Part shown: positions 42,942 to 55,000 of the stretch, in pieces
Layout: the number at the start of each line of letters is the position of its first letter
How positions within the stretch are numbered: position 1 is the first letter of the stretch
Source: Anaerolineae bacterium
GTDB taxonomy: Bacteria > Chloroflexota > Anaerolineae > Promineifilales > Promineifilaceae
DNA length: 64,000 nt
Direction: 5' to 3'
NCBI GenBank assembly: GCA_023384415.1
Contig: JAHDWJ010000025.1
Location: 26,647-90,646, forward strand
Notes under the pieces: model-generated
Told to the model about the DNA's origin: nothing
What the model saw: only the letters and a program-made list of their open reading frames with translations
The model's database searches: none
Made by a program: the position numbers and the translations under genes

Positions 42942-45900
42942 ATGAGCGAAACGTCTTCCCCAGTCGTTCTCCCCCCACAATCTACCGGCCGCACCTGGAG
43001 TGAGCGGTCCCGGTTTATGCAGCAGTTTAGTCTGGTGCTGCTGGTGTTGATGGGGTTAAGCTTTCTCAGCCTGATACCCATTTATCTTGAACTCCGCTCA
43101 GGACCTGTACTGCTTGATATGGGCATTACCCTTTTGGCCGTGAGTGGTTTGCTCGTTGCTCACCTGGTGGCCCGGCAACAACGGCTGATGGAATCAGGGT
43201 ATGCCGTTTTGTTTGTCGCCCTTTTAATGGTCGCCGGGGTATTTGTTGAACAAGGAAATTTGCTGTTAAGTGCGCCCCCTATTTTGATCGGTGTCTTGCT
43301 GACAATCATTACTATCTGGCCAAATCAATGGGGACGCTGGCTGCTGGTCATTCTTTTTTATAGTTTATTGCTGTTAGCTACACAGCAGGTAACACTCTCT
43401 TTTAGTTACAATCTGGCCCAGGCAGAATCATTTAATATCCGCAATGGCGTTGTTGTAGTTGGGGGACTATCTGTAGCCCTGTTGGCTTTTGCCCGCTCTT
43501 TACAGCGTGGTTCTATTCGTGCCCGCCTGATTATCTCCTATATCTCTTTGGCTTTGCTGCCAGTCATCCTGGTTGGTCTGGCAATCAGTCTTGTCAATGT
43601 ACAGCGTGCCCAAACACAAATATTTGGGCAATTAGATGCCATAGCTTCGCAAAAGGAAACGGAACTTCTTACCTGGGTAGACCAATTACAGCGGACATTG
43701 GCGATTAGTTTGACCGCCAGAGACACAGATATAGTGGAGCAATTGTTACAGACACCTACAGGCGAAAATGCCGAGGCATCTGTGGCCCAAATTGAACAGT
43801 CGCTGCAAAATGTAATCGTGCAAACAGAGTTATTTGAAGAGATTTTTATCCTGGATTTACAAGGGCGTATTGTCATTTCGACGGATGCGGCACAGGTTGA
43901 CAAAATACAGATTAATCAACTTTATTTCCGTGAAGGGGTGAATGCGCCTTATTTTCAGCCCCCGTTGTTTACCCCATCGTTGGGGACAGTTTCGATGGTT
44001 GTCTCTCAGCCGCTTTATGATTCGCAGCAAAATAAGATTGGGGTTATAGCTGGTCGGGTCAATCTAGAACAGTTGACGCAGATTGCATCTCGGCTTACTG
44101 GGATGGGTGAAAGAAGTGAGCTTTATTTTATTGGGTTAAATAATGGGTTGATCACTCGCCCCCGTCTGGCTGAGTCTGATGGGACGCTCTTTATTCGTAG
44201 TGAAGGGGCTGTAGCCGCTATTAGCCGTAGGGAACGTGGGCAGGGGCTATATGAGAATTATCGGGGTGTGCAGGTTGTTGGGGTTTATAAGTGGCTGCCT
44301 GATTTGCAAATGGCTTTATTAGCTGAACAAGAAGTAGATGAAGCGTTTGCCACTATTCGAACTGGGGTATTAACCTCGGTGATAGCGGTTGTAGTTGCCG
44401 CTTTTCTGGCCTTGATGGTTGCTCTGTATATGGCCCGGACGATTGCCACGCCTGTAGTGCAATTGGCGGATGCAGCAAAGGTGGTGGCCGGGGGTAATCT
44501 TGCTGAGCGGGTGGAGTTGGAAAGGGATGATGAGATCGGTCTGTTAGCGTCTGCGTTTAATAGTATGACGGGACAATTGCAGATGCTCATCGGTGGGCTG
44601 GAAGAGCGTGTTGCCGAACAGACTCGTGACCTGACTTTAGCCGCAGAAGTAGGCCAGCGTATTGCTACGGAACGGAATTTAGATAGTTTGCTGACCGCGG
44701 CCGCGCAGTTGATTAAAGATCGTTTTGATCTGTACCATGCTCAGATTTACCTGACCAACCCCACGGAACAGTTGCTTATTTTGCGTGCCAGCACGGGGGA
44801 GGCCGGCCGCGAACTGTTACGCCGCGGGCACCGCCTGACAGTGGGACCGGGGTCTATCAATGGGGCCGCGGCCGCAAACCGACAGCCGGTCATTGTTTCA
44901 GACACCCAGCAAGACCTTAACTTCCGTCCCAACCCCTTGCTGCCTCAAACCCGCTCCGAACTTGCTATCCCGCTTCTAGTGGGCGAACGTGTTGTAGGGG
45001 TATTAGACTTACAGAGTGAATACCCCAACGCCTTATCAGAAACGAACTTATCCGCCTTCCAAACTCTGGCGGGGCAGTTGGCCGTTGCTATTGAGAATGC
45101 TTCCTTGTTCACCGAAGTGGAAAACGCTCGTACTATCCTGGAAGAACAAAGCCGCCGCCTCACTCGTACCAGTTGGGACAGCTATCTGGATGCCATTACC
45201 CGGCAGGAACGATTTGTCGCTTCGTATCAAGTTGATAGCAGTACCACCCCCGATGAGTCAGCTCCCCAGGTGGCTGTTCCTATGCAAGTGGCTAATGAAC
45301 CCATTGGTTTTATCAAATTGGTAGGAAAATCAGCCGATGAATTAAGTGAAGATCAGTTAGCTCTTGTCCAGGGGGTTGCCAACCAGGTAGCCCAGCAAGT
45401 TGAAAATTTACGCTTGTTTGCCCAAACGGAACAATACCGCTTCCAGGCGGAACAGGCGGTTCGCCGCCTGACCCGTGAAGGGTGGGAAGCATATCATGCC
45501 TCTACTGGGGACGCGGCCGCTGGCTACATTTACACCCAGGACCAGGTACTGCCCCTCTCCACAGCCCCCACAGACAATGGGACCAACGGCACATACATCC
45601 ACCCCCTCACCCTCCGTGGCGAACCGATTGGGGCTTTCCATCTACCCAGCACTCATACCCCAGACGACTCAACTATCGCCATCATTGATGCCATCGCCGA
45701 AACCCTCATTGATCACATCGAAAATCTACGTCTGAGCGAGGCCACCCAAACCGCTCTGGCGCAAACTGAAACTTTATACACCCTGACATCTCAATTAACC
45801 CAATCAGAAACGCTAGATAATGTGGCCCAAATCATCGCGGGTTTGTATGAAGATAGCAGCGTCACCCTCTTAACCATTGAGTCCGATGCCCTGGGCCAAC

Positions 45901-46433
45901 CAGAGTGGCTAACCATTGCAGCGTCTTGGACCGCAACCCCATCCCTGATCGATCCAGGCACCCGTTTCCCGTTAGCTGCCTTCCCCATCTCTTCCTTGTG
46001 GATAAAAAGTGGTGGCAAGCCTGTACTCATCGAAAACATCGAGACCGATCCCCGGGTAGATGAGCAAACCCGGGCTATCAGCCAACAATTTGGCATCATG
46101 GCTTCAGCCTACTTACCCTTACGTGTAGGTCAAAGCTGGGTAGGTCTCATTACGATTAGCTGGCAAAACCCCAAAATGTTTAGTGAAGGGGAAATCCAAC
46201 TCATAGAATCACTCTCAGCCCAGGCTGCCGTCGTGGTCAACAACCGCCTGCTTTTGCAATCCACCACTAAACGGGCCAATCGGGAGACAATGATCAACAC
46301 CATCAATCGTCGTATCCAGAGCGCTACCTCTGTCGAGACCGCCCTGGAAACCGCGGCCCGGGAAATTAGCCAACTACTAAAAGCGCGTCAGACGCTGGTA
46401 GAAATTAATCCCATGACGCAACCAGGATCATAA
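42942..46433 (+). CDS. Sensor array protein 3: membrane Cache-HAMP-GAF protein without output domain
   Basis: 1,163 residues. About five membrane helices (25-175), one more (193-220), an extracellular Cache-type domain (220-475), a helix (478-500), HAMP (500-555), a coiled coil, GAF 1 (575-735; DLYHAQIYL, NPLLPQTRSELAIP), two LTREGW-type modules (about 737-835 and 840-935), GAF 2 (940-1105; PGTRFPLAAFP, DPRVDEQT, LPLRVGQSWVGLITISW) and the tail INRRIQSATSVETAL. GGAGG lies eight bases before the ATG, and the start is 37 bases after the binding-protein stop, so coupling of the two is likely. Its first 1.75 kb lacks octamers. Confidence 0.85.
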   Translation: MSETSSPVVLPPQSTGRTWSERSRFMQQFSLVLLVLMGLSFLSLIPIYLELRSGPVLLDMGITLLAVSGLLVAHLVARQQRLMESGYAVLFVALLMVAGVFVEQGNLLLSAPPILIGVLLTIITIWPNQWGRWLLVILFYSLLLLATQQVTLSFSYNLAQAESFNIRNGVVVVGGLSVALLAFARSLQRGSIRARLIISYISLALLPVILVGLAISLVNVQRAQTQIFGQLDAIASQKETELLTWVDQLQRTLAISLTARDTDIVEQLLQTPTGENAEASVAQIEQSLQNVIVQTELFEEIFILDLQGRIVISTDAAQVDKIQINQLYFREGVNAPYFQPPLFTPSLGTVSMVVSQPLYDSQQNKIGVIAGRVNLEQLTQIASRLTGMGERSELYFIGLNNGLITRPRLAESDGTLFIRSEGAVAAISRRERGQGLYENYRGVQVVGVYKWLPDLQMALLAEQEVDEAFATIRTGVLTSVIAVVVAAFLALMVALYMARTIATPVVQLADAAKVVAGGNLAERVELERDDEIGLLASAFNSMTGQLQMLIGGLEERVAEQTRDLTLAAEVGQRIATERNLDSLLTAAAQLIKDRFDLYHAQIYLTNPTEQLLILRASTGEAGRELLRRGHRLTVGPGSINGAAAANRQPVIVSDTQQDLNFRPNPLLPQTRSELAIPLLVGERVVGVLDLQSEYPNALSETNLSAFQTLAGQLAVAIENASLFTEVENARTILEEQSRRLTRTSWDSYLDAITRQERFVASYQVDSSTTPDESAPQVAVPMQVANEPIGFIKLVGKSADELSEDQLALVQGVANQVAQQVENLRLFAQTEQYRFQAEQAVRRLTREGWEAYHASTGDAAAGYIYTQDQVLPLSTAPTDNGTNGTYIHPLTLRGEPIGAFHLPSTHTPDDSTIAIIDAIAETLIDHIENLRLSEATQTALAQTETLYTLTSQLTQSETLDNVAQIIAGLYEDSSVTLLTIESDALGQPEWLTIAASWTATPSLIDPGTRFPLAAFPISSLWIKSGGKPVLIENIETDPRVDEQTRAISQQFGIMASAYLPLRVGQSWVGLITISWQNPKMFSEGEIQLIESLSAQAAVVVNNRLLLQSTTKRANRETMINTINRRIQSATSVETALETAAREISQLLKARQTLVEINPMTQPGS

Positions 46434-46475
46434 AAATCAGGATAGGATTCACATATAGAGTAGAAGGGAATGTCA

Positions 46476-49400
46476 ATGAACATAGCAAACGGATCTCAGC
46501 CTGACAATAAGCCAACGGTAGGGCAAATTCTTAAACGATTGCTGATTGAGCCGGCCGCCACCATCACCGAACTAGGCGAGCGTCAACAAGCCCTCATTTT
46601 GGCGGCTTTGTCACTGGTGCTAACCATCTCCATCACCATAAGCATATTGATCATCCCGGTAGCCGACCGGGGAAACATGACCGTTTCCGCGAGAATAGGC
46701 TTAGCGGTTCTTTTTGCCCTCTCTTACATCATTAGCCGTACCCGTTATTTTAAGGTTGGGGCCTGGTTCATTGTATTAACCTTGTTGATCTCTGCTTACC
46801 TGCTGGTATTTTTCGCTCCGGTAAATTTGTCATTCGTTCTCATCGCCTTTAGCGCTTTGGCTTTTGTTATTGCGGTTTTGCTCCTCAGTACCCAAGAGTT
46901 TGGTCTGATTTTCATAGGTGCAACCATCGTAACTTTTATGCTGCCCATTTTTATGCCAGATTTGCCCCGAGCTCAATTCAGCAGTGCGGGGGGCATCATT
47001 ATGACTCTAGGCGCTTTGCTGTATATCTCTGGCATATCACAGCGGAATCTTGAACAACGCCGTTTAAGTGAACTCCAGCAAAGCAATAAGATGCTAGAAA
47101 ATCTAAGTGCATCGCTGGAAGACCGGGTAACCGAACGGACCTCCCAATTGGCCGAAGCAACCCAGATCGCTCAGTTAGCCAACTGGGAATATGATGTTCT
47201 CAATGATCTGTTTACCTTTAATGATGCGTTTTATGCCTTATTACGAACAACGGTTGAGCAGGAAGGAGGATATACGATGTCCTCAGCCCACTATACTAAC
47301 CGGTTTGTTCACCCGGATGATGCGGCCTTAGTGGGTCAGGAGATTGGCAAAGCGATTGCGGCCGCGGATCCAACCTATCGCGGTCAAATTGATCATCGTA
47401 TCATCTACGCCGACGGAGAAATCGGTACCATCACCGTGCGCTTCCGTATCGAAAAAGATGAACAAGGGCGTACCATCCGCACCATTGGGGCCAACCAGGA
47501 CATTAGCGAACGAAAGCGAATTGAAGACGAGGTACGCAAATTCCAATTAGCTTTGGAACGGTCCAACGACATTGTCTTTATGACCGATATTGAGGGGAGA
47601 ATCACCTACGTCAACCCAATCTTTGAAGAGACCTACGGCTACACTCGCGAAGAAGCAGTCGGCCAAACGCCACGCATCCTCAAGTCTGGGTTAGTATCTT
47701 CAGAAGAATACACCCACATCTGGCAAAACCTGCTCAATAAACAGGCCGTAGCTGTTGAAATCACCAATAAGACCAAAGAAGGGCAGTTGATCGAAATTGA
47801 GGGAGTAAACACCGCCATTTTGGACCAAAACAACAACCTCATCGGGTTCATGGCTACTCAACGAGATGTGACCAGCCGGAAAGCCGCCGAAGAGGAAATT
47901 CGAGTCAGCCGCGAACGGTACGCCATAGCTGTAGAAGGGTCCAACGATGGCATTTGGGACTGGGATATTCGCACCAACGTGGTTTACTTCTCCCCCCGCT
48001 GGAAGCAGATGGTAGGGTATGAAGAACATGAGGTTGAAAATAGCTTCGCCGCTTTTGAGGCGTTGATTCATGATGAGGATAGACCGCGTGTGTTATCCAT
48101 GGTGGGGGATTATTTAGAAAACCGTCTTCCTGAGTATGATGTTGAGTTTCGCTTTCGCCATAAAAATGGCAGCTACCGCTGGATTCGGGCGCGGGGCAAA
48201 GCATTACGTGACGAACAAGGCCGACCTTACCGTATGGCCGGTTCTCACAGTGACATTACCCTGCAAAAAGAAAATGCCGTCATTTTAGCCCAGCGAGCAG
48301 CCCAATTAGAAACAGTGACCCAGGTAGCTAACTCTATTGCCACCATCCAGGATCCTCAAATATTATTGCAAACCGTCACAGACCTGACCAAAGAGCGTTT
48401 TAATCTGTATCATGCACATATTTATCTGCTTGATGAAGCGGGGGATACACTTGTTCTATCGGCCGGGGCGGGGGAAGTAGGGCAGGCCATGGTAACGAAA
48501 CATCATGCGATTCCCCTACACCGAGAGCAATCGCTGGTGGCTCGTGCGGCTCGTAGTCGTCAGGGGGTTATTGTTAATGATGTCACCCAATCACCAGACT
48601 TTTTACCCAATCCGCTGCTGCCAGATACAAAAGCGGAGTTGGCCGCCCCAATTATTGCCAACAACCGGGTCTTGGGGGTGCTAGATGTTCAGGCCAACCA
48701 GGCTGATTATTTCACAGAGGAAGATGCCCGCATCCAAACGATTTTGGCGGTACAGATTGGAGTGGCTTTAGAGAATGCACGGGCTAATGAAGCGAATGTT
48801 CGCAACCTTCGGGAGCTAGACCTGTTGACTAATCGGCTTACCCGTGAGGGTTGGCAGAGTTATATGGATAAGGGGGAGCAGGACCGGCTTGGTTATCTGT
48901 TTGCGGAAAACCAGCTTGTGCCCTTACACGCAACTGAAAAAGATGTGCCACAAACCGTTTTTGCAAATGGAGAATCGGCTTTTGTGCAGCCGGTGATGGT
49001 GCGTGGGGAACAAATTGGGCAGTTAGCGGCCGCAAACACGGAAATGGAGCCTGAGGAATTTGAGGCTATCCTGGCGGCTGTCTCCCAAGGGTTAAGCACC
49101 CATCTGGATAATCTACGCCTGAACGAACAAAGTGAACGCGCCCTGGCCGAAACCCGACAGAGGACCATTGAGCTGAACACTCTCAATGAATTAGGGCGGG
49201 CGCTGACCATGGCCAACGATGTTGATACCATTGTGCAGCATGTTTGTACCTATTTGCCCCAACTGATCCCAGCCAATGATTTTTATATTGCCTTAAATCA
49301 TCCGTCCCGCCAAGAAGTAGAGATTCGCGTCTTCATTGGGGGAAAACCGTACAGCCACTTCACCCGCGAACAGGGTAATGGCATCACTGAGTATGTTTTA

Positions 49401-51932
49401 CGAACCCGCCAGCCTATTTTCATCCAGGGAAATTTGACAGAAGTGGCTGAAGAAAAGGGGTTCCAGGTGATTGGCCGGGTGACGCAGGCGTTTATGGGTG
49501 TACCTATGATTGTGGGGCAGGATACGTTAGGGGTTATTGCCGCGCAAAATGAAACTGACCCCTATCATTTTACAGCCAGCCATTATGAATTACTGAATGC
49601 GGTTGCCAGCCAGATGGCCATTGCTATTAGCAATGTACTCTTGCTGATCCAAACCCAGGCACGAGCAGATGAAATGGCCCTTATCAATCGGGTTGTCTCG
49701 TCGGTAGCTTCTTCGTTGGATATTCGCCAGAGTATGCAAATTGTGGCCAATGAGTTGGCCGCGGCCGCAAATGTGGAACAAATCGGTATTGCTTTATTCA
49801 ACGAACAGCGCACCTCCCTGACCCTGGTCGCCGAAGCCTATGACCCTGAAAAATCAGTCAGTGCCCTGGGGTTTGTTATTCCCGTTGAGGGCAATTTATC
49901 TACCCAGGAAGTGATGCGAACGCGGAAACCGTTGATCATCACCGATCCACTCAACAGCCCGCTCACCGCTGCTTTTCATGATGGCCTGCGGATGCGTGGG
50001 GTACAAACGTTGAATATCTTCCCCATGATCGTCGGTAACGAAATGATTGGTACAGTAGGGATAGATATTTTGGAACCTGGCCGGGTATTAACACCAGACC
50101 AGATGCGCCTGGTAGAAACGATTATTTATCAGGCTTCCATTGCAGTAGACAATGCCCGCCTGTTTGAACAGACAGAACAGGCCCTAAAAGAAGTGCGGAC
50201 GCTCTATGATGTGAGTATTCAATTGAACGCAGCCCGCACCCTGCCGGAAGCAATGCAAGCGTTAGCCCAACCAGCGATAGACAACGGGGCCAGTGCGGCC
50301 GGGATGTTTACTTTTGAATTAGACGAAGATGGCACCCCGCAATGGGGGGTGGTTGCGGCCGCGTGGCAGCGACAGGAACCAATACCCGTTCCCGTTGGCA
50401 CACGCTTCTACCTACCTGAGTTTCCAGCCAGTAAAATATGGCTAGACAACCCCAACAATGCCATTTTCTTCGAGAATATTTTTACCGACGAACGGGCCGA
50501 TGAAGGCACAAAAGGGTTATACCAACAGCTAAATGTCCATGCTGCTATCTGGATCCCTTTGGTCAGTCAAACGCAATGGTTAGGGTTAATCTATATTTCC
50601 TGGCCTGAGCCACGCCCCTTCTCAGCCGGAGAAATACGGCTTTACGAATCATTACGCACCCAGGGTACAACCATCGTTGAAAACCGGCTGCTGTATGAGC
50701 AATCGCAGGCTCGTGCGGCTGAGCTAGGGGTGATCAACCAGGTCGCCGAAACCGTAGCGCGCCAGCTTGATCCCAACCAGGTCATGGAATCAGTTTACCA
50801 ACAAATTCAACGGGTTCTCATCACCGATGCCTTTCTAATTGGGTTGTATGATGCAGTTACAGATGAGATTCATTACCCAATTTTGTATGATAATGGGGTG
50901 CGGTATGAGCAGTCCCCAGTTACCCGGGATTCTCAGAGCTACATTTATAAACTCATAGATACGGGAAAACCGATAATGATCAACCTGACCGCTGAGGAGA
51001 TAGCCAAAATAGAAGCCGCGGCCGCGCCCACGGTTGGCCATATTGGGGCCTACCCTGCATCCCTGATATACGTACCCCTCTTCAGCGGCACCAAAGTTAT
51101 TGGAGCCATGTCGGTACAAAGTTATCAACCCAACGCCTATGACGACGGGGATTTAACCCTGCTCATCGGTATTGCCAGCCATGTGGCTGTAGCCCTGGAA
51201 AACTCCCGCCTGTTTGCCCAAACCCAAGAAAGAGCTGTCGAATTGGCAACTCTAAACGAAATGAGCCGCATTGCCTCCAGTCAATTGCGCCTATCCTCGC
51301 TGATACAGGCCGTTGGTGAACAAATCGGCAAAACCTTCCAGGCTTCTGGGGTTTATGTCGCCCTTTTTGAAGCAGAACAGAGACGTATCGTCTTCCCCTA
51401 TTTCATGGAAACAGATGACGGCGAACAGAAACTCGTTGACATCCCTCCACGTTCCTTAGATGAACCAGGCATCACCAGCCGGATCATCCAGACCCGCCAG
51501 CCTATTTTGGTAACAGAAGACACAAGCACCCAAATGCACGCTTTAGGGGCCACAACAACCAGCTCTGGGGGAGATGATGTACAGGCATATCTAGGAGTGC
51601 CCATGATTGTCGGTGATGAGGTGATTGGCGTTATTGCCATCCAAAACGATGTGGGGCTGCGGCTCTTTACCCTAAGCGATCAAAAACTGCTCTCATCACT
51701 AGCTTCAACGATTGGGATAGCTATTCAGAATGCCCAACAGTTTGAGCGAACGCAGCGACGTGCCCAACGAGAACGGCTTCTGAATGAAATTACCCAAAAA
51801 ATTCAGGGGACTCACACAATGCAAGGAGCCTTAGAAACGGCGGTGAACGAGTTAGGGCTGGCCCTCAAAGCGAAATATGCCCGGGTAGAGATCGCGGCCG
51901 AATCTCCGGCAAATGGTAAAAATGGGGCCTGA
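46476..51932 (+). CDS. Sensor array protein 4: 1,818-residue membrane PAS/GAF protein
   Basis: About six membrane helices (45-205), a coiled coil (190-230), three PAS domains (about 228-355, 355-480, 480-605), GAF 1 (608-780; NLYHAHIYLLDE, LPNPLLPDTKAELAAP), an LTREGW module (785-885), GAF 2-6 (about 893-1063, 1062-1240, 1240-1410, 1411-1584, 1584-1763) and the tail ERLLNEITQKIQGTHTMQGAL. No catalytic domain. The ATG at 46476 is chosen over 46470 because the AAGGG site (46464-46468) is seven bases from it and only one from the other. Domain borders are by eye. Confidence 0.83.
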   Translation: MNIANGSQPDNKPTVGQILKRLLIEPAATITELGERQQALILAALSLVLTISITISILIIPVADRGNMTVSARIGLAVLFALSYIISRTRYFKVGAWFIVLTLLISAYLLVFFAPVNLSFVLIAFSALAFVIAVLLLSTQEFGLIFIGATIVTFMLPIFMPDLPRAQFSSAGGIIMTLGALLYISGISQRNLEQRRLSELQQSNKMLENLSASLEDRVTERTSQLAEATQIAQLANWEYDVLNDLFTFNDAFYALLRTTVEQEGGYTMSSAHYTNRFVHPDDAALVGQEIGKAIAAADPTYRGQIDHRIIYADGEIGTITVRFRIEKDEQGRTIRTIGANQDISERKRIEDEVRKFQLALERSNDIVFMTDIEGRITYVNPIFEETYGYTREEAVGQTPRILKSGLVSSEEYTHIWQNLLNKQAVAVEITNKTKEGQLIEIEGVNTAILDQNNNLIGFMATQRDVTSRKAAEEEIRVSRERYAIAVEGSNDGIWDWDIRTNVVYFSPRWKQMVGYEEHEVENSFAAFEALIHDEDRPRVLSMVGDYLENRLPEYDVEFRFRHKNGSYRWIRARGKALRDEQGRPYRMAGSHSDITLQKENAVILAQRAAQLETVTQVANSIATIQDPQILLQTVTDLTKERFNLYHAHIYLLDEAGDTLVLSAGAGEVGQAMVTKHHAIPLHREQSLVARAARSRQGVIVNDVTQSPDFLPNPLLPDTKAELAAPIIANNRVLGVLDVQANQADYFTEEDARIQTILAVQIGVALENARANEANVRNLRELDLLTNRLTREGWQSYMDKGEQDRLGYLFAENQLVPLHATEKDVPQTVFANGESAFVQPVMVRGEQIGQLAAANTEMEPEEFEAILAAVSQGLSTHLDNLRLNEQSERALAETRQRTIELNTLNELGRALTMANDVDTIVQHVCTYLPQLIPANDFYIALNHPSRQEVEIRVFIGGKPYSHFTREQGNGITEYVLRTRQPIFIQGNLTEVAEEKGFQVIGRVTQAFMGVPMIVGQDTLGVIAAQNETDPYHFTASHYELLNAVASQMAIAISNVLLLIQTQARADEMALINRVVSSVASSLDIRQSMQIVANELAAAANVEQIGIALFNEQRTSLTLVAEAYDPEKSVSALGFVIPVEGNLSTQEVMRTRKPLIITDPLNSPLTAAFHDGLRMRGVQTLNIFPMIVGNEMIGTVGIDILEPGRVLTPDQMRLVETIIYQASIAVDNARLFEQTEQALKEVRTLYDVSIQLNAARTLPEAMQALAQPAIDNGASAAGMFTFELDEDGTPQWGVVAAAWQRQEPIPVPVGTRFYLPEFPASKIWLDNPNNAIFFENIFTDERADEGTKGLYQQLNVHAAIWIPLVSQTQWLGLIYISWPEPRPFSAGEIRLYESLRTQGTTIVENRLLYEQSQARAAELGVINQVAETVARQLDPNQVMESVYQQIQRVLITDAFLIGLYDAVTDEIHYPILYDNGVRYEQSPVTRDSQSYIYKLIDTGKPIMINLTAEEIAKIEAAAAPTVGHIGAYPASLIYVPLFSGTKVIGAMSVQSYQPNAYDDGDLTLLIGIASHVAVALENSRLFAQTQERAVELATLNEMSRIASSQLRLSSLIQAVGEQIGKTFQASGVYVALFEAEQRRIVFPYFMETDDGEQKLVDIPPRSLDEPGITSRIIQTRQPILVTEDTSTQMHALGATTTSSGGDDVQAYLGVPMIVGDEVIGVIAIQNDVGLRLFTLSDQKLLSSLASTIGIAIQNAQQFERTQRRAQRERLLNEITQKIQGTHTMQGALETAVNELGLALKAKYARVEIAAESPANGKNGA

Positions 51933-52031
51933 TTAGCCAGGTAAGAATGGTGATCCGCCCCTACTTAATGACCCAATCTGAAACGGTTTTTCTCTTTTCT
52001 GAAACAGACCTGGAACCCAGGGAGTGACAAC

Positions 52032-55000
52032 ATGAATGCAACAGGTGTAAATGATAGGCAGGCACAAGAGGAGTTACAGTTACTCCACCAACATAAAGAT
52101 AAATTAATCGCGGCCGCTCAGGAAGCATTACACCAGCCAGGAACAGAAAATAACGGTCGTCGGGGACCCATGCGTTTGATCAAAAAAACGGCCCAAACCC
52201 TGGTTGATTCCTTGCTTGATAACCTGGAGACCGTGCCCGCGGCTGAGCCACTCATTCCTTTGCTCACTGAGTTAATCAATCAGGGATTAGATCCATTGGC
52301 TGCGTTGGCCGCCAGTGAAGCTCTAGCAGAAACGGGCTGTCACATTGTGCAAAATGGCGCAGACGGCCCATCCGCCCTATCTGCCCGATTACACCAATAT
52401 CGTCGTGCTTTTATCGCCGCTTACCTACAGGCCCGTGAGCAAACCATTGAGCGCGGCCGCGCCACAGACACACCTGACCCAAATTTATATACCAGCAGCG
52501 AGCGGTATCGCACCCTGGTTGAATATTCTCCTGATCCTATCGTCACCTACGACACAGAGGGGCACGTCACTTCCCTCAACAAAGCGTTTGAACATCTTTT
52601 TGGTTGGCATGAAGCCGAACTATTGGGAAAACGCATTGATTTTGTCCCTGAAGATGAAATCCCCTTCGTTACGAACGCCATCCGTGAATTGGTTGAAACC
52701 GGACAAACCATTGGCCGTACCAAACGGCTGACCAAAGATGGTCGCATCATTCCCGTAGAAGTTCATGCCAATATGGTCTATGACAAAGAGAAGACGGCAA
52801 TTGGTTCAGTCGTCGTACTTCGTGATGAAACCAACCGGGTAGCCACAGAACAATCACTTCGAGAAAGCCAGACTCGTCTGCAAGCCATTCTGGATCGTCT
52901 ACCAATTGGCGTTTTTGTCGTAGAAGCGCAAACAGGTAAACCAGAAATTGTCAACCCGGCCGCCATTGACCTGCTAGGCCGAGGGGTAGACCCCAACCGG
53001 GGAGCAGATGACTATGTGGAGATATATCAGACTTATCTCCCTGGCACCGATATTCTTTACCCCGCGCAAGATTTACCCCTGGTCAAAGCACTGCAATCGA
53101 GCCAACGCCATACCGGAGAAGTAGATATTGTCCAGGCATCTGGCCGCCGCATCACCGTGGATGTCGTTGCGGTACCGATTATCAATGAAAATGGGCAAAT
53201 GAACAGCGCTATTGCTTTGTTCCAAGATATATCAGCCCGCAAACAAACAGAAAGTATTCTGGCCAAACAGAACCGAGAACTGGAAGCCGTCGCCCAAATC
53301 AGCGCGGCCGCATCCACCATTCAAGAAACAGCCCAGCTACTGCAAACTGTCGTAGACCTGACCAAAGGGTATTTCCACCTGTACCACGCCCACATTTATC
53401 TACTCAACGAAACCAATGATACCTTGACCCTGACCACTGGTGCTGGTGAGGTCGGGCGGCAAATGGTTAAAGAAGGGCGTACCATCCCCCTGTCCCGTGA
53501 ACAATCCCTGGTTGCCAGAGCCGCCCGAACCCGCCAGGCCGTCATCGTCAATGATGTCCGTGAAGAGCCAGGCTTTTTACCCCATCCCCTACTCCCAGAA
53601 ACCCGGGCGGAAATGGCCGTCCCACTCCTGGTTGGCGGCCGCGCTCTAGGGGTTATGGATATTCAGGGAGACACCCCAGGCCGATTCACCCCCCAAGATG
53701 CCAACATTATGAGTGCCCTGGCCTCTCAAGTCGGCATTGCCCTGCAAAATGCCCGCTCCTTTGAACAATATGAACAAACTTTGAGCGAGTTAAACTCCCT
53801 CACCCGCCGCCTCACCCGTGAAGGTTGGGAAAGCTATCTGGAACAGAGCGCGGGGGAACTTGCCTATGCTTATGGCAGTCAACCGGAAATGCTCGCCCCA
53901 AATACCGATGCCGTAAGCCATTCTTTGAGCAAACCCATAGCCGTCCAGGGAGAAATCATCGGGCAATTGGCTCTCCTGGAACCAGAGCTGGGAGATGAGG
54001 ACGCGGATGAAATCATGGCCGCCGTCGCCGAACGGCTGAGTACCCATTTGGAAAGCCTGCGCCTTACGGAACAGACCCAACAAGCCCTGGCCCAAACAGA
54101 ATCGCTGTACACCGGCAGCGGCCGCGTTGTTCGGGCCATCACGGTCCAAGAAGTTATGGACGCTCTGGTTCAATCTACCGCCCTCAGCCGGCTAGACCGG
54201 GCCAACATCATCCTTTATGATCACCCCTGGGTCACTGAAATGCCCAACATCGGCACCGTCATCGCCGTTTGGGAAAAAAGCGGCCAACCCCCTCGCGCCC
54301 CCGTCGGCACCGTATACCAGGCCAAACAATTTCCCAGCATCCAATTCTTCTCCGCTGATGCCCCTACCCTATTTAGTGATGTCACTACAGACAAACGGGT
54401 AGATGACAACTTACGCACCTTACTCGTAGATCGTCTAGGAATGCGCAGCCTGGTTGTTTTCCCCTTTATTATCGGGGGTCAATGGTGGGGATTTATCTCT
54501 GGCCAGGCCAGTCAGCCCGTTTACCTTACTGATGAAGAAGTGCGTCAAATAAGCAGCTTAAGCGACCAGGCTGCCACCGTCATCCAAACCTTGCGTCTGG
54601 TAGAGCAAGCTACCGTACGCGCCGAGCAGTTAGCCATCCTCAACGAAATGGCTCGTGACCTCACCATCGCCCTGGATGTAGATTCGGCCCTGGAAACCAT
54701 CCACCATTACACCGATCTGTTAATGGATGCTCGCAGCTTCTACATCGCTTTTTACGATAATGAAACCCAGGCAATCCAGTTCCCCATATCCATGGAAGAT
54801 GGTCAGCGAGTCCAATGGCGCGGCCGCCCCTTCGGTAATGGCATGACCGAATACGTCATTCAATCAGGGCATGGACTGCTGATTCAAGACGGTGTAGACC
54901 GCTGGTTAGAAGCCAATGGGGTTGCTTCCATCGGCAGCCTGGCCCAGAGCTGGCTGGGGATGCCCCTCAAATTAGCCAATATCCTTCTGGGGGTTGTCGC

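Noticed and set aside
41918-46433. Binding protein as part of an ABC transporter operon
   Set aside because: Neighbouring genes are sensors; no permease or ATPase motifs (Walker A, LSGGQ) were found nearby.
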